64,000 bases of DNA from Balneola sp. EhC07 (GTDB lineage Bacteria > Bacteroidota > Rhodothermia > Balneolales > Balneolaceae). Under the pieces are notes generated by a model. It did no database searches, was not told the DNA's origin, and saw only the letters and a program-made list of their open reading frames with translations. Below are positions 35,314 to 44,254 of this stretch, piece after piece. Position 1 is the stretch's first letter, and each line of letters begins with the position of its first letter. The DNA lies in contig NZ_LXYG01000014.1 in assembly GCF_001650905.1 (NCBI RefSeq), positions 62,001 through 126,000 on the forward strand, given 5' to 3'. The position numbers were made by a program, and so were the translations under genes.

Positions 35314-36189
35314 ATGACAAAGATCTTAGTTGCCGGAGCCAGTGGTTATCTCGGTAAATATATACTTGAAGAACTGTATAAATGGAAGATACCAGCTGTA
35401 GCTCTGGTAAATGATCCGGAAAAGTTGGAAAATTTGAAAAACCGAAATATCAAGACAGTGCAAGCCGAAGTAACCCGGCCAAAAACACTGAGTGGTGTTT
35501 GTAAAGATGTCGAGACTGTGATATCAACCGTTGGTATCACCCGTCCAAAAGATGGACTCAGCTATATGGATGTCGATTACCATGCGAATTTAAACCTACT
35601 GAAAGAAGCAGAACGAGCCAGGGTTAGAAAATTTATATATGTGTCTGTCATAGACGGAGACAAGCTACATCATCCTAAGATCACCGAAGCTAAAGAACGA
35701 TTTGTGGATGCCCTCAAAGCTTCAGGATTAGAATATACCGTCATTCGACCCAATGGATTTTTTTCAGATCTACGGGAAGTACTTCTTAGGGCCGAAAAAA
35801 GAAGTGTTGTGTTATTTGGGAATGGAGAGTTAAAGCTAAACCCTATCCACGGTGCTGACCTTGCGGAAGTATGTGTACGAGCAATTGCTCAGAAAGATAA
35901 AGAGATATCGGTAGGCGGACCAGATATCCTCACTCAAAATGAGATAGCAGAAATGGCTTTATGCGCTTGGAATAAACCGGCTGATATTGTTCACCTTCCG
36001 GAATGGATCAGGTCATTAATACTAACTATAGCAAAGATTTTTCTTTCCAGGCAAAGGTTTGGACCACCTGAGTTCTTCCTCACACTTTTGGCGCGCGAAA
36101 GCATTGCAACCCGCTACGGCACTCATCGCTTACAGGATTTTTTTAATCAAGAAGTACAACAAATAAAACAACAATCAAACCAAAAATAA
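35314..36189 (+). CDS. NmrA-like SDR-family NAD(P)-binding oxidoreductase
   Basis: The start at 35314 gives MTKILVAGASGYLGKYI with the dinucleotide-binding GxxGxxG at residue 8, and AAAGGAA-type bases precede it. An upstream frame would add 23 residues that do not fit. The 291-residue protein continues with FIYVSVIDGDKL and EYTVIRPNGFFSDL, as in atypical SDR (NmrA/HSCARG) proteins. The YxxxK catalytic pair of classical SDRs is not evident, so it may be a redox sensor or isomerase-type protein. Confidence 0.85.
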   Translation: MTKILVAGASGYLGKYILEELYKWKIPAVALVNDPEKLENLKNRNIKTVQAEVTRPKTLSGVCKDVETVISTVGITRPKDGLSYMDVDYHANLNLLKEAERARVRKFIYVSVIDGDKLHHPKITEAKERFVDALKASGLEYTVIRPNGFFSDLREVLLRAEKRSVVLFGNGELKLNPIHGADLAEVCVRAIAQKDKEISVGGPDILTQNEIAEMALCAWNKPADIVHLPEWIRSLILTIAKIFLSRQRFGPPEFFLTLLARESIATRYGTHRLQDFFNQEVQQIKQQSNQK

Positions 36190-36199
36190 TCTTATCAAT

Positions 36200-36613
36200 A
36201 TGAAATCTTATACATTTATCATTCTTATGACCGTGGCATTTCTGCTTACCGGCTGTGGAAATGCAGGTATGTTTATGGCGTCTAATAGTACCGAGGTTCA
36301 GCTAAAAGAAGGGAACTATACTATTGTAGCTAAAAATGTGACAGGCACCTCAGAAATATCGTATTTATTTGGAGCTAGTTATTCATGGGGCGTTGCCACT
36401 AATTCTGTAGGCATAATTCCTCTTGAAGGAAAAAAAATGTTATATAAAGAAGCTCGTGAATCGCTTTGGGATAACTTCGAGAAAAAAGGGGAATCGATAG
36501 AAGGGAGAACACTAGCGCTTATTAACATTCAATATGACTCCAACACGACGAACTTTTTGGTTTTTACAAAAGCATCGGTTTCTATTACCGCTGATATCAT
36601 CGAGTTTGAATAA
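36200..36613 (+). CDS. Small lipoprotein, DUF6567-like
   Basis: The 137-residue protein has a lipobox signal, MKSYTFIILMTVAFLLTGC. The mature protein is beta-rich (LKEGNYTIVAKNVTGTSEIS, then SYLFGASYSW) and resembles a conserved Bacteroidota lipoprotein family of unknown function. It starts 10 bp after the oxidoreductase stop, so the two are probably co-transcribed, and a terminator follows. Confidence 0.7.
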   Translation: MKSYTFIILMTVAFLLTGCGNAGMFMASNSTEVQLKEGNYTIVAKNVTGTSEISYLFGASYSWGVATNSVGIIPLEGKKMLYKEARESLWDNFEKKGESIEGRTLALINIQYDSNTTNFLVFTKASVSITADIIEFE

Positions 36614-36642
36614 ACTAAGTAGATATAGTGCTATGAATAAAG

Positions 36643-36672
36643 GGTTCCGTTCAATTACGAATGGAACCTTTT
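36643..36672 (+). terminator. Intrinsic terminator after the lipoprotein gene
   Basis: GGTTCCGTTC (about 36643-36652) pairs with GAATGGAACC (36659-36668) over 10 bp with one G-U pair and a 6-nt loop. Four Ts follow. It lies 30 bp beyond the stop at 36613 and would end the 35314-36613 transcript. Confidence 0.6.
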
Positions 36673-36801
36673 CATTTACATAAAGTCATTTTTGAATCAA
36701 TAAAATGCTTGGTTTATCCGCGCTATTCAATCACTTTTATACCTGCCAGTCTTGTCAGTAGAGTTACAAAAAGAATCCCAGAAACCAAAACTAAGAGCTT
36801 C

Positions 36802-37719
36802 ATGAAAATTATCCATTTTTTAAAAAATACTATCCGCTCACTTTTTCTTGTGACATTATCCCTGTTATTAGTTTCCTGTTCACTAACGAGTACCAATGAA
36901 AATGATTCCTATTTAAATATCCCGGATCCAAACTTTGAAAAAATACTTATAGCATTGGATATCGACACGGAAGGATCTCTAGATGGACAAGTGTTGCGTG
37001 CTGATGTGGAAAAAGTGAGAGTCTTAGATTTAAATATTCCTGATGGCAATTTTGAAATTCAGGACATGACTGGTATTGAAGGGTTTGTAAACCTGTCAAC
37101 TCTTAAAGCAATTCAACATGAAATTGAGTTTATCGATTTACGATCAAATACTATGTTAGATTCCTTGTACTTACAGGGAAATCTTTTGCAAGAAATAGAT
37201 CTGAGTCTAAATACAAACTTAGTTAATGTAAACCTTAGTACCAATGAGATTTACACTATCGATGGACTTACTGAGCTTAATAAGCTTAAAGAACTGGACC
37301 TTTCCTGGAATTTTATGGAGACGTTTTCGATCTCAAATGCATCTTTAGAAATCTTATTTTTAAATCTGAATGAATTACAAACTTTGGATGTCAGTGAGGC
37401 TGAAAACCTAAAGGCGCTTAATCTCACAACCAATAATCTAACGGACCTTTCTGTTAGCTCTAACACTCAATTGGAAACACTGGTAATCTCAAATAACAAT
37501 TTGAAACAAATCGAACTAAGTCAAAATCCTGAGTTGAAATATCTATATGCCTCAACCAATGCTTTTACAAATTTAGATGTAAGCCAAAATCAGAAACTTG
37601 TGGATTTAAGGGTTGACAGGAACCCGAGTCTTAGCTGCATTAACATAGAAGAGGGGCAGGAAATATTAACGGTTAGAATATCTGACTACCAAGAAATTCG
37701 AAGTGATTGTGGGGTATAA
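36802..37719 (+). CDS. Leucine-rich-repeat lipoprotein
   Basis: The start at 36802 gives a lipoprotein signal (IRSLFLVTLSLLLVSCSL, lipobox LVSC). The upstream frame runs through the terminator and is not coding. The 305-residue protein contains about ten short leucine-rich repeats (for example LEILFLNLNELQTLDVSEA and LETLVISNNNLKQIELSQN), with the 21-residue spacing common in Bacteroidota surface proteins. It ends with a Cys-capped segment. A binding role at the cell surface is inferred. Confidence 0.82.
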   Translation: MKIIHFLKNTIRSLFLVTLSLLLVSCSLTSTNENDSYLNIPDPNFEKILIALDIDTEGSLDGQVLRADVEKVRVLDLNIPDGNFEIQDMTGIEGFVNLSTLKAIQHEIEFIDLRSNTMLDSLYLQGNLLQEIDLSLNTNLVNVNLSTNEIYTIDGLTELNKLKELDLSWNFMETFSISNASLEILFLNLNELQTLDVSEAENLKALNLTTNNLTDLSVSSNTQLETLVISNNNLKQIELSQNPELKYLYASTNAFTNLDVSQNQKLVDLRVDRNPSLSCINIEEGQEILTVRISDYQEIRSDCGV

Positions 37720-37987
37720 CTATAGATGGTGCTGCATTTATCTGGTTCATTTGAAACTTTACTATTTCTGAAACTGGTTTGGGTGTTATTGAATATAGAT
37801 TTTCATTCCTGGCAATAGCATACTTATTCTTCACTTTCCTTATTCCAATAATTTGCGATTAATTATGCAATAATTGTCAATTAATTGTGTAAAAGGCTAA
37901 CTCAATTGAAAACTGTCAACGAATTACTTAATATCTAAAATATCCTAAATCTCGAAACTGATGCTTGAACAAGGTTAAAAACTGATC

Positions 37988-38245
37988 ATGATTGAAAACT
38001 GGTTCGTATATATAATTCGCTGCTACGATAACAGCTTGTATACCGGTTCAACAAATAATGTGATACGTCGCTGGAATCAGCACAAGCGAGGGGAGGGTGC
38101 GAAATATTTAAAAGCGAATATGCCGAAAGAAATGGTTTATGTTGAACATTGTGACAGCCGATCATTTGCTTGTAAAAGGGAGTATGAGATCAAACAGTTT
38201 TCTAAGAAGAAGAAAGAAGCTTTGATCAGATTCAACAATGCTTAG
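37988..38245 (+). CDS. GIY-YIG nuclease superfamily protein
   Basis: The 85-residue protein has the GIY-YIG core with WFVYIIRCYDNSLYTGSTNN, where the two catalytic Tyr positions are present. RRWNQHKRGEGAKYL carries the catalytic Arg, and the C-terminal KREYEIKQFSKKKKEALI carries the Glu. It belongs to the small stand-alone UvrC-N-like (YhbQ-type) group. Substrate unknown. A palindromic repeat lies 66 bp downstream. Confidence 0.9.
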   Translation: MIENWFVYIIRCYDNSLYTGSTNNVIRRWNQHKRGEGAKYLKANMPKEMVYVEHCDSRSFACKREYEIKQFSKKKKEALIRFNNA

Positions 38246-38310
38246 GAAGGGTAAGGCTAGTCCCAGCGAGGCGCTTGAACTAGGGAGAGAAACACAGTAA
38301 AATTTATAGG

Positions 38311-38345
38311 GTCATCCCGTCCGCCAGCTGGCGGATCGGGATGAC
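38311..38345. repeat. Palindromic repeat, copy 1 (imperfect)
   Basis: GTCATCCCGTCCGCCAG is followed by its inverted copy, with one inserted T in the right arm (CTGGCGGATCGGGATGAC). The same palindrome occurs at 44176-44209. It is intergenic, between the GIY-YIG gene and a convergent membrane protein gene, and could act as a terminator or as a mobile repeat. Confidence 0.8.
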
Positions 38346-38399
38346 GGGTATATTTTTATATCAAAACTGTTATCGAATAATAAATCTGAACTTGAGCAG

Positions 38400-39401
38400 C
38401 TAATCCACCCGACCCAAGATCATATCTAAAAACTTCGTTCTGATTTCCGGACTGGCATCACGATAGGAATCAAATTTCACATGTTGACCTGTTTTTGTAG
38501 TGTCGATAGTGATACCCCATAATGGTGAAGTGGTAGTTGGAAGCATAGAATACCGAGCATCACCAAGTACATTTGGGTGATTGGGATGTCGAACTAATAA
38601 ACCATCTGATAATTCGGAAAACCGTTCTATATTATTATACATCACAGTACCCTTGAATGGTTTATATGTTGAGTTCCAATCAATTAAGACTGCACATTCA
38701 CCTTCATAAATAATGGGTGTTGAGAAAAGTCCCGCCCGAATTCCCAAGCTACATATTTCTCCGTCATCCACAAAGCGAACGCTCCATAGAATTTGGTTTC
38801 CAATAGTAGGTTTGATGATAAGTTCGGTATTGGAATCATTTTCAGCAAGTAGTACGTCAGTAGCAATATTTTCAACTCTGGATTTTTGAATCCCCGCAAA
38901 ACAAAGATACAGAAACAGCCATGCTACAAGACCGTAACTATAAGCTTTCTTTATATTGTAAAAAGCAATGGATGCAGCAATCAGTAAACCTCCTGTAAGC
39001 AAAGGGTCAAAAACAGAGACGATATTCAATGCGAAGCGTTCATTATCAAACGGCCAAAAGAGATATACACCATAACTGGTGATATAATCCATTAAACCAG
39101 CCGTTGAGTAACCCATCAGACTAAAAAAGTAAGTGTGCTTGAAGCTGATTCTCTTTTTAACAAAGAACCAGAGAATCAATGAGATAACTAGTGCACCAAA
39201 AGGAATAAATATAAATGCATGGGTAAACTGGCGATGTAGCTCAAGTGTAAGCAGGGGATTTGATTCCGAACCTAAGAATACATCCAGATCAGGAGCTAAG
39301 GCTGCAATGAAACCAATAAAAGAAGCTGTTCTAAACGTATCTTTATCTGAAAACAATTGAGCACTGGTGGCTCCCACTAATCCATGCGTTACCGGATCCA
39401 T
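38400..39401 (-). CDS. YdjM-like (DUF457) membrane-bound metal-dependent hydrolase
   Basis: The 333-residue protein starts MDPVTHGLVGATSAQLF and contains ALAPDLDVFLG and LHRQFTHAFIF. These His/Asp positions are the conserved metal-ligand pattern of DUF457. Four to five hydrophobic helices follow, then a C-terminal soluble beta-rich part (about 180-333). The physiological substrate is unknown. It is convergent with the GIY-YIG gene. Confidence 0.85.
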   Translation of the reverse strand: MDPVTHGLVGATSAQLFSDKDTFRTASFIGFIAALAPDLDVFLGSESNPLLTLELHRQFTHAFIFIPFGALVISLILWFFVKKRISFKHTYFFSLMGYSTAGLMDYITSYGVYLFWPFDNERFALNIVSVFDPLLTGGLLIAASIAFYNIKKAYSYGLVAWLFLYLCFAGIQKSRVENIATDVLLAENDSNTELIIKPTIGNQILWSVRFVDDGEICSLGIRAGLFSTPIIYEGECAVLIDWNSTYKPFKGTVMYNNIERFSELSDGLLVRHPNHPNVLGDARYSMLPTTTSPLWGITIDTTKTGQHVKFDSYRDASPEIRTKFLDMILGRVD

Positions 39402-39515
39402 ACATACTATTTTTGATTCACCAAAAGATAGTGATTACACTATTTCGAATTTGAAGTATTCGTGATGCAACTCCAATTACCGCAAGTAGAGAATAGATAG
39501 CAAAGTCGAAGAGAG

Positions 39516-39674
39516 ATGGTTACGCAACCGGAGCTACGTAACCAGATTTTTAATCTATCAGAAAGTTTAAATTCCCCTGATGATATTCAGCTTGAAAAAG
39601 GTTTCCCAAGAGATGTAAGACACATCGGACATTTAGGAACTGGTTATCTTGAAATAACAATTCGTTCAAAATAA
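39516..39674 (+). pseudogene. Short DUF5655-like remnant
   Basis: Within the 510-bp gap 39402-39912, a 52-codon frame ends KGFPRDVRHIGHLGTGYLEI, which resembles the C-terminal stretch of DUF5655 domains (RDVxxIGHxGxGDLE). The rest of that domain is absent and a stop lies 15 bp upstream of the ATG. It is probably the relic of a longer gene. I see no other feature in this gap. Confidence 0.4.
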
Positions 39675-39912
39675 GATCTTCGAAAAGCCGAAGATTTGAT
39701 CTTTCCAAGTTATAATATGAGCTAATTTGATTTAAATTAACCGCCTATTTTAATCATGGTATTGAAACGCAACTAACAAAACCATTAACATGGAAAAAAA
39801 TATCTATTATAAGTATTTGAATTAAATGTAGATAAATCAAAATCGGTTGCATAATGAAGCATAATATTATATAATTTGGAATCACTTCAATAAAAATGCT
39901 TAGATAACAGTT

Positions 39913-41406
39913 ATGCGCTTTTTTATCATTAGTTTTATGCTGACAGTATGTATTACAAATCATCTTATTGCTCAAACCTCTACTCAAGACAATTATAAAA
40001 AAGCGTTGAAAAATGCGGAGTTTATTGCCAATTTTTATAAAAATGCGGCGACTCACTTTCCGCAATTTGTAGAAGTAGAGCCATCGCAAGCAGAAGCTAC
40101 TTTTGGGAGAAAGTTAATGGATGAGGCTTTGAACTTAGCAAATAATGGAAACTATACAGCAGCAACTGAAAAGCTTGAGGAACAAATTAACAGATATTCT
40201 CAATTAATCGATTCACTTGCAGATGTCGTTTGGCCTTTTATCAAAAATAAGAACTCAAGCTCGGCATATCGGTATTTTACAGATTACCTTAGGGGCACTA
40301 AATATGCAAACGAAGCCTACGAAAAGGCAGAGGATATACTTTATAGAGTTGAAGGTGTCAAATACTACCCTGTTTGGGAACGTTCGGTAGAAATCGGTAA
40401 CGGTGACACTGCCGGAAAACCTATTGCTATGATGGATGGGGGGATCTTTGCTTTTGCATTCGGAAGCCCAAGTACTGAAAATTATAACCTACACCTGTTT
40501 GCAGTGAAATACGATGCTTATGGTAATCAGCGATATATGATTCCTTCATCAGCAAATAATAACACTCAACAAAATAAGAATGATGGCATTATACAATTAG
40601 ATGATAACACAGCGGTTGCTGCAAATACGATACATGGTGGAGCAAAAATAGAAACCATAAATCTGAAAACCGGCAAAAATGTCAAACAAAAAGAGCCACC
40701 TGTCAGTTTTACCGGTGACGTTGTAAAACAAACAGATGGTAAAGTTGGGTTTGTTTATGAATCATGGGGAACAATTAATTATTTCACTTATGATGTCGAA
40801 ACCAATCAAATCAACAATCGGGTAATTTTAGAAAATGCACCTTCCAGCCCTTCAGCAATTGCTATTGATCAAAAAGGTGTACTTTATTTCAGTATCAATA
40901 GTAAAGATGAATTTTGGAAGACAGAAATATATAAAGTGGGACAAGACGGAAAAGCGAAATTGCATAGATTGTTTAACAATGTAATGGCAAATTTTCTTAT
41001 TGTTACTTCTGATAATGACCTTGTAGTTGGTGGTAAGTCATTTAAGGAAGAAATGAAACATAGTTCACTTTCTTGGGTTGCTCGTATTGACCATGACTAT
41101 GAACATATAGTGTTTGATAATAGATATTCAGCAGATGGTACAGTTGAGGTTCATGATATTGTAGAATTAAGTGACGGTAGCTTTATTTTAGTACAAACCG
41201 TTATGCCCTTTGGAAATGTTTATCACACTGAAGTGATGAAAATTGGAGAGTATGGGCACTATGTATGGAAGACAAAAGTAGAAAACCTTTTAGAACCAAA
41301 AATTGCTATTTATGATGACGATTCCATTGCTCTAACCGGAAGTTTAGATGAATATGGGGAATCGGATGCCGCTTGGTTTGCTAAATATATTTTAAGTCCT
41401 AATTAG
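39913..41406 (+). CDS. Secreted protein of unknown function, predicted beta-propeller
   Basis: The 497-residue protein has a signal peptide (MRFFIISFMLTVCITNHLIAQ). The N-terminal 130 residues are helical, with a TPR-like segment (MDEALNLANNGNYTAATEKL). The rest repeats short strand units with Asp/Gly turns (for example YDAYGNQRYMI and DSIALTGSLDEYGESD), as in propeller-type proteins that report per-item values. I find no catalytic motif. Confidence 0.6.
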   Translation: MRFFIISFMLTVCITNHLIAQTSTQDNYKKALKNAEFIANFYKNAATHFPQFVEVEPSQAEATFGRKLMDEALNLANNGNYTAATEKLEEQINRYSQLIDSLADVVWPFIKNKNSSSAYRYFTDYLRGTKYANEAYEKAEDILYRVEGVKYYPVWERSVEIGNGDTAGKPIAMMDGGIFAFAFGSPSTENYNLHLFAVKYDAYGNQRYMIPSSANNNTQQNKNDGIIQLDDNTAVAANTIHGGAKIETINLKTGKNVKQKEPPVSFTGDVVKQTDGKVGFVYESWGTINYFTYDVETNQINNRVILENAPSSPSAIAIDQKGVLYFSINSKDEFWKTEIYKVGQDGKAKLHRLFNNVMANFLIVTSDNDLVVGGKSFKEEMKHSSLSWVARIDHDYEHIVFDNRYSADGTVEVHDIVELSDGSFILVQTVMPFGNVYHTEVMKIGEYGHYVWKTKVENLLEPKIAIYDDDSIALTGSLDEYGESDAAWFAKYILSPN

Positions 41407-41476
41407 TTGCCTCTGTTTAATTCTGAAAATTCTGTGGAATTTTCTCTTTTCACTCAGACTCGAACATTTTAAACAC

Positions 41477-42421
41477 TTACGGAGTAATTACTAATTTTCC
41501 GCGTGTATGCAGGGTTTGAACATCCTTGAGTGCTTGTTCAGCTTCTTCTAAATCATATGTTTTAGAAACGTGAACTTTGATCTTTCCTTTATCGGTTAAT
41601 TCCTGAATATGTTGTAATTGTGTGGAGTTGGGTTCCACAAACACATATTGAAAGTTAATATCATCGCTGATGTCCGGATTTCTGTTGGTAATGGAGATCA
41701 GATGTCCATTGTCTTTCAGTACTCCGGTTTCCATCACCTGATCAAGAGCGTCTCCACGAGAACAATGGAAGATCACATCAACGCCGTCGGGTTCAATAGC
41801 AGCTACCATTTCTCCAACATGATTGTCTTTATAATCAACAGTGGCATCCGCTCCAAGTTCTTTCATATAATTGTGGTTCTTCTCACTGGCCACCCCAATT
41901 ACTTTAATGCCATGAGCCTTAGCTAATTGAATAGCCAATGTGCCAACACCACCTGAAGCTCCCAGAATCAATAATGTTTGTCCTTCTTTCATTTGCGCAG
42001 CATCAAAAAGAGCTTGATAAGCAGTCAGTCCAACCAAAGGAATTCCTCCGGCTTCATCCATGGAGACTTTTTGAGGTCGCTTAGCTAAATAACTTTCCGG
42101 AAGAGAGATATACTCTGCGAAAGTTCCGTGTTGGATAACAGGTCGGCGTGCATAAGCATATACTTCATCGCCTTCACTAAATCTTCTGGCTGAATGTCCT
42201 CTTTTTTCTACAACCCCGGCTACGTCCCATCCCGGAACTGATGGAAATTCAGAAGGAATGGCATCTTTTAACATACCCTGAGTAGCAAAAGCATCGACAG
42301 GATTTACACCTGCTGCCTTAATGCGAACTAAAACTTCACCTTCGCCCGGTTCAGGAGTGTCCAGTTCTCCTGTTTCTATGTTATCTAATTCTCCGAACTT
42401 GTTATAATAAGCTGCTTTCAT
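41477..42421 (-). CDS. NADP-dependent quinone oxidoreductase (zeta-crystallin-like MDR)
   Basis: The 314-residue protein starts MKAAYYNKFGELDNIETGEL and has the GroES-like region VPGWDVAGVVEKRG. The cofactor loop is LILGASGGVGTLAIQLAKA and the following strand GADATVDYKD. Zinc ligands are absent, as in zeta-crystallin-like reductases. It is unrelated in operon terms to the similar protein at 24418. It is divergent from the MFS gene across 239 bp, where I see no feature. Confidence 0.92.
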   Translation of the reverse strand: MKAAYYNKFGELDNIETGELDTPEPGEGEVLVRIKAAGVNPVDAFATQGMLKDAIPSEFPSVPGWDVAGVVEKRGHSARRFSEGDEVYAYARRPVIQHGTFAEYISLPESYLAKRPQKVSMDEAGGIPLVGLTAYQALFDAAQMKEGQTLLILGASGGVGTLAIQLAKAHGIKVIGVASEKNHNYMKELGADATVDYKDNHVGEMVAAIEPDGVDVIFHCSRGDALDQVMETGVLKDNGHLISITNRNPDISDDINFQYVFVEPNSTQLQHIQELTDKGKIKVHVSKTYDLEEAEQALKDVQTLHTRGKLVITP

Positions 42422-42660
42422 AAAGTATTCTATTAGGATTGAAATTATTTGTGTTTCAGTAGATCAACAGGTGAGAATTGACTGACGTTCGTATGATAAT
42501 CGAAACAGCTATCGATAAAAGCTATAAGTGGCATTCCCGGAATTGATTACAGGTTTATCCTTGAGAAATGTGGTGTATAACAATCACGCTAATATCCACA
42601 CATTGCAACTCAGTTTGCCGTACTTTATGCAGATGAATTTTCATCAGATATAAGATTGAA

Positions 42661-43845
42661 TTGACTTCCTATTCAGATCGCCCCAGAAGAGATCAGGTTT
42701 TATTAATTGCAGGAATTATACTTATCGGCTTCAATCTGAGACCGGCTTTATCAGGAGTAGGACCGTTGATTGCAATGATACGTGTGTCAACAGGTCTGTC
42801 TAATTCGATGTTGGGTTTGTTGACCACACTTCCTCTGGTTGCATTCGGAATATTGTCTACTTTAACGCCACTTTTTACCAGACGATTTGGCATCGAAAAG
42901 ACACTATCAGGAGCTTTGCTCTTGTTGACATTAGGTATTGCACTCAGAGCTTTTGGATATATTCCTTTATTGTTTCTGGGAACCATACTTTTGGGAATAG
43001 CCATCGCTTTTGGAAATGTGCTTTTACCCGCACTTGTTAAACGGGATTTCGATAAAAGATCCGGATTTATGACGAGCTTGTATTCCGGAATGATGGGAGT
43101 AGGAGCTGCTCTGGCAGCCGGACTTAGTGTACCAATAGCTGAATCTTTTCCGGGTTCTTGGAAAACTTCACTGGGAGTTTGGGGGGTGTTTTCATTTGTG
43201 GCATTTCTGGTCTGGATAAGTCAAAATAAATTCAGCGTTCCTACCAATTCGAAAAGAAGTTTTAAAAAGGCCATGAAGGATCTAGGATCAAATTCATTGG
43301 CGTGGAATGTGGCCCTGTTTCTGGGATTGCAGTCGATAGCTTTTTACGTAATACTTGCATGGTTACCTGATATCCTGATCTCGAAAGGATTCAGCAGTTC
43401 CGAAGCGGGTTGGTATTTATCGCTGTCACAAGTAACGGGTGTGCTTGGCTCTGTGCTTGTTCCGGTAATTGCTGCCAAAAAGGATGATCAAAGAAAGTAT
43501 ATATCAGCTTTAATTCTTCTGGAAGCCATTAGTTTAATAGGTTTATGGTTGGGGACTAATGCCACCGTATTTTTATGGGTTTCCGGAATAGGATTTTCAC
43601 TAGGCGGAAGTTTCGGGCTGGCTTTGTTATTTATCGTATTAAGATCCTCGGATTCAGAAACGGCAACAGAACTTTCCGGGATGTCACAGTCTATCGGATA
43701 TTTGTTAGCAGCAACGGGGCCAATATTGATCGGAGCTGTTTTTGATTTAACCGGAGACTGGGATACAGCTCTTTATATCTTATTTATGATCTTATTTTTT
43801 AAGCTTTATACCGGTTTAAAGGCAGGGAAAGCTCGGGCAATCTAA
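42661..43845 (+). CDS. MFS transporter, CynX/NimT-like
   Basis: The 394-residue protein has about twelve hydrophobic helices. IILIGFNLRPALSGVGPLI is the first-helix signature of the CynX/NimT branch of the major facilitator superfamily. The start is TTG at 42661; no in-frame ATG precedes the first helix. The substrate cannot be inferred: this branch includes cyanate and nitroimidazole transporters. Confidence 0.88.
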   Translation: MTSYSDRPRRDQVLLIAGIILIGFNLRPALSGVGPLIAMIRVSTGLSNSMLGLLTTLPLVAFGILSTLTPLFTRRFGIEKTLSGALLLLTLGIALRAFGYIPLLFLGTILLGIAIAFGNVLLPALVKRDFDKRSGFMTSLYSGMMGVGAALAAGLSVPIAESFPGSWKTSLGVWGVFSFVAFLVWISQNKFSVPTNSKRSFKKAMKDLGSNSLAWNVALFLGLQSIAFYVILAWLPDILISKGFSSSEAGWYLSLSQVTGVLGSVLVPVIAAKKDDQRKYISALILLEAISLIGLWLGTNATVFLWVSGIGFSLGGSFGLALLFIVLRSSDSETATELSGMSQSIGYLLAATGPILIGAVFDLTGDWDTALYILFMILFFKLYTGLKAGKARAI

Positions 43846-44175
43846 ATAACCTATTTGTTTACAATCATTCTGATTAAAAACCTTAAACAAGTAGAGCCTT
43901 CAGGCTAGGAGAAAGGGCTCACATTTTATTTTCAAAGTTACATATCAATACCCTTATTCATGTACTTTTGTACCGCTACTGAGCTTCCTCAGCACAGGCT
44001 CCAGTACCAAAAGCTCCCGACACGAAATATTGGTGCGAACTCCGAGGTTGTTTCTATTTCAGCAAGTAAAGTCCGTCAGCCGTGCAAAGCCCGACAGACG
44101 TTGAAGTAGCTATCCGTTATTTCTGTAGACGTTAGGTAAATAGATGACAGTTTATGAACAGTAAAACATATAAGG
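43846..44175. other. Intergenic region with inverted repeats, no gene seen
   Basis: No credible gene is visible in these 330 bases. The segment around 43970-44035 has imperfect inverted repeats (CTGAG/CTCAG, and CTTTTGTAC against GTACCAAAAG). It lies directly left of the perfect palindrome at 44176. The arrangement suggests a dispersed noncoding element, but I cannot name it. Confidence 0.4.
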
Positions 44176-44209
44176 GTCATCCCGTCCGCCAGCTGGCGGA
44201 CGGGATGAC
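44176..44209. repeat. Palindromic repeat, copy 2 (perfect, 34 bp)
   Basis: GTCATCCCGTCCGCCAG (44176-44192) is followed without a loop by its exact inverse (44193-44209). Copy 1 is at 38311-38345 and a decayed piece lies at 26869-26890. A hairpin of 15 or more pairs is expected. It sits just downstream of the NlpC/P60 gene end. Confidence 0.85.
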
Positions 44210-44254
44210 CTGCTTGCAATATTGAGATTGGTATAAAGAAATTTTGTCATCGAA

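Noticed and set aside
39754-40089. Minus-strand 111-codon frame opposite the start of the secreted protein gene
   Set aside because: Its composition (long runs of Ile, Phe and Tyr) is what an antisense of AT-rich DNA gives, and the plus-strand gene has a clean signal peptide.
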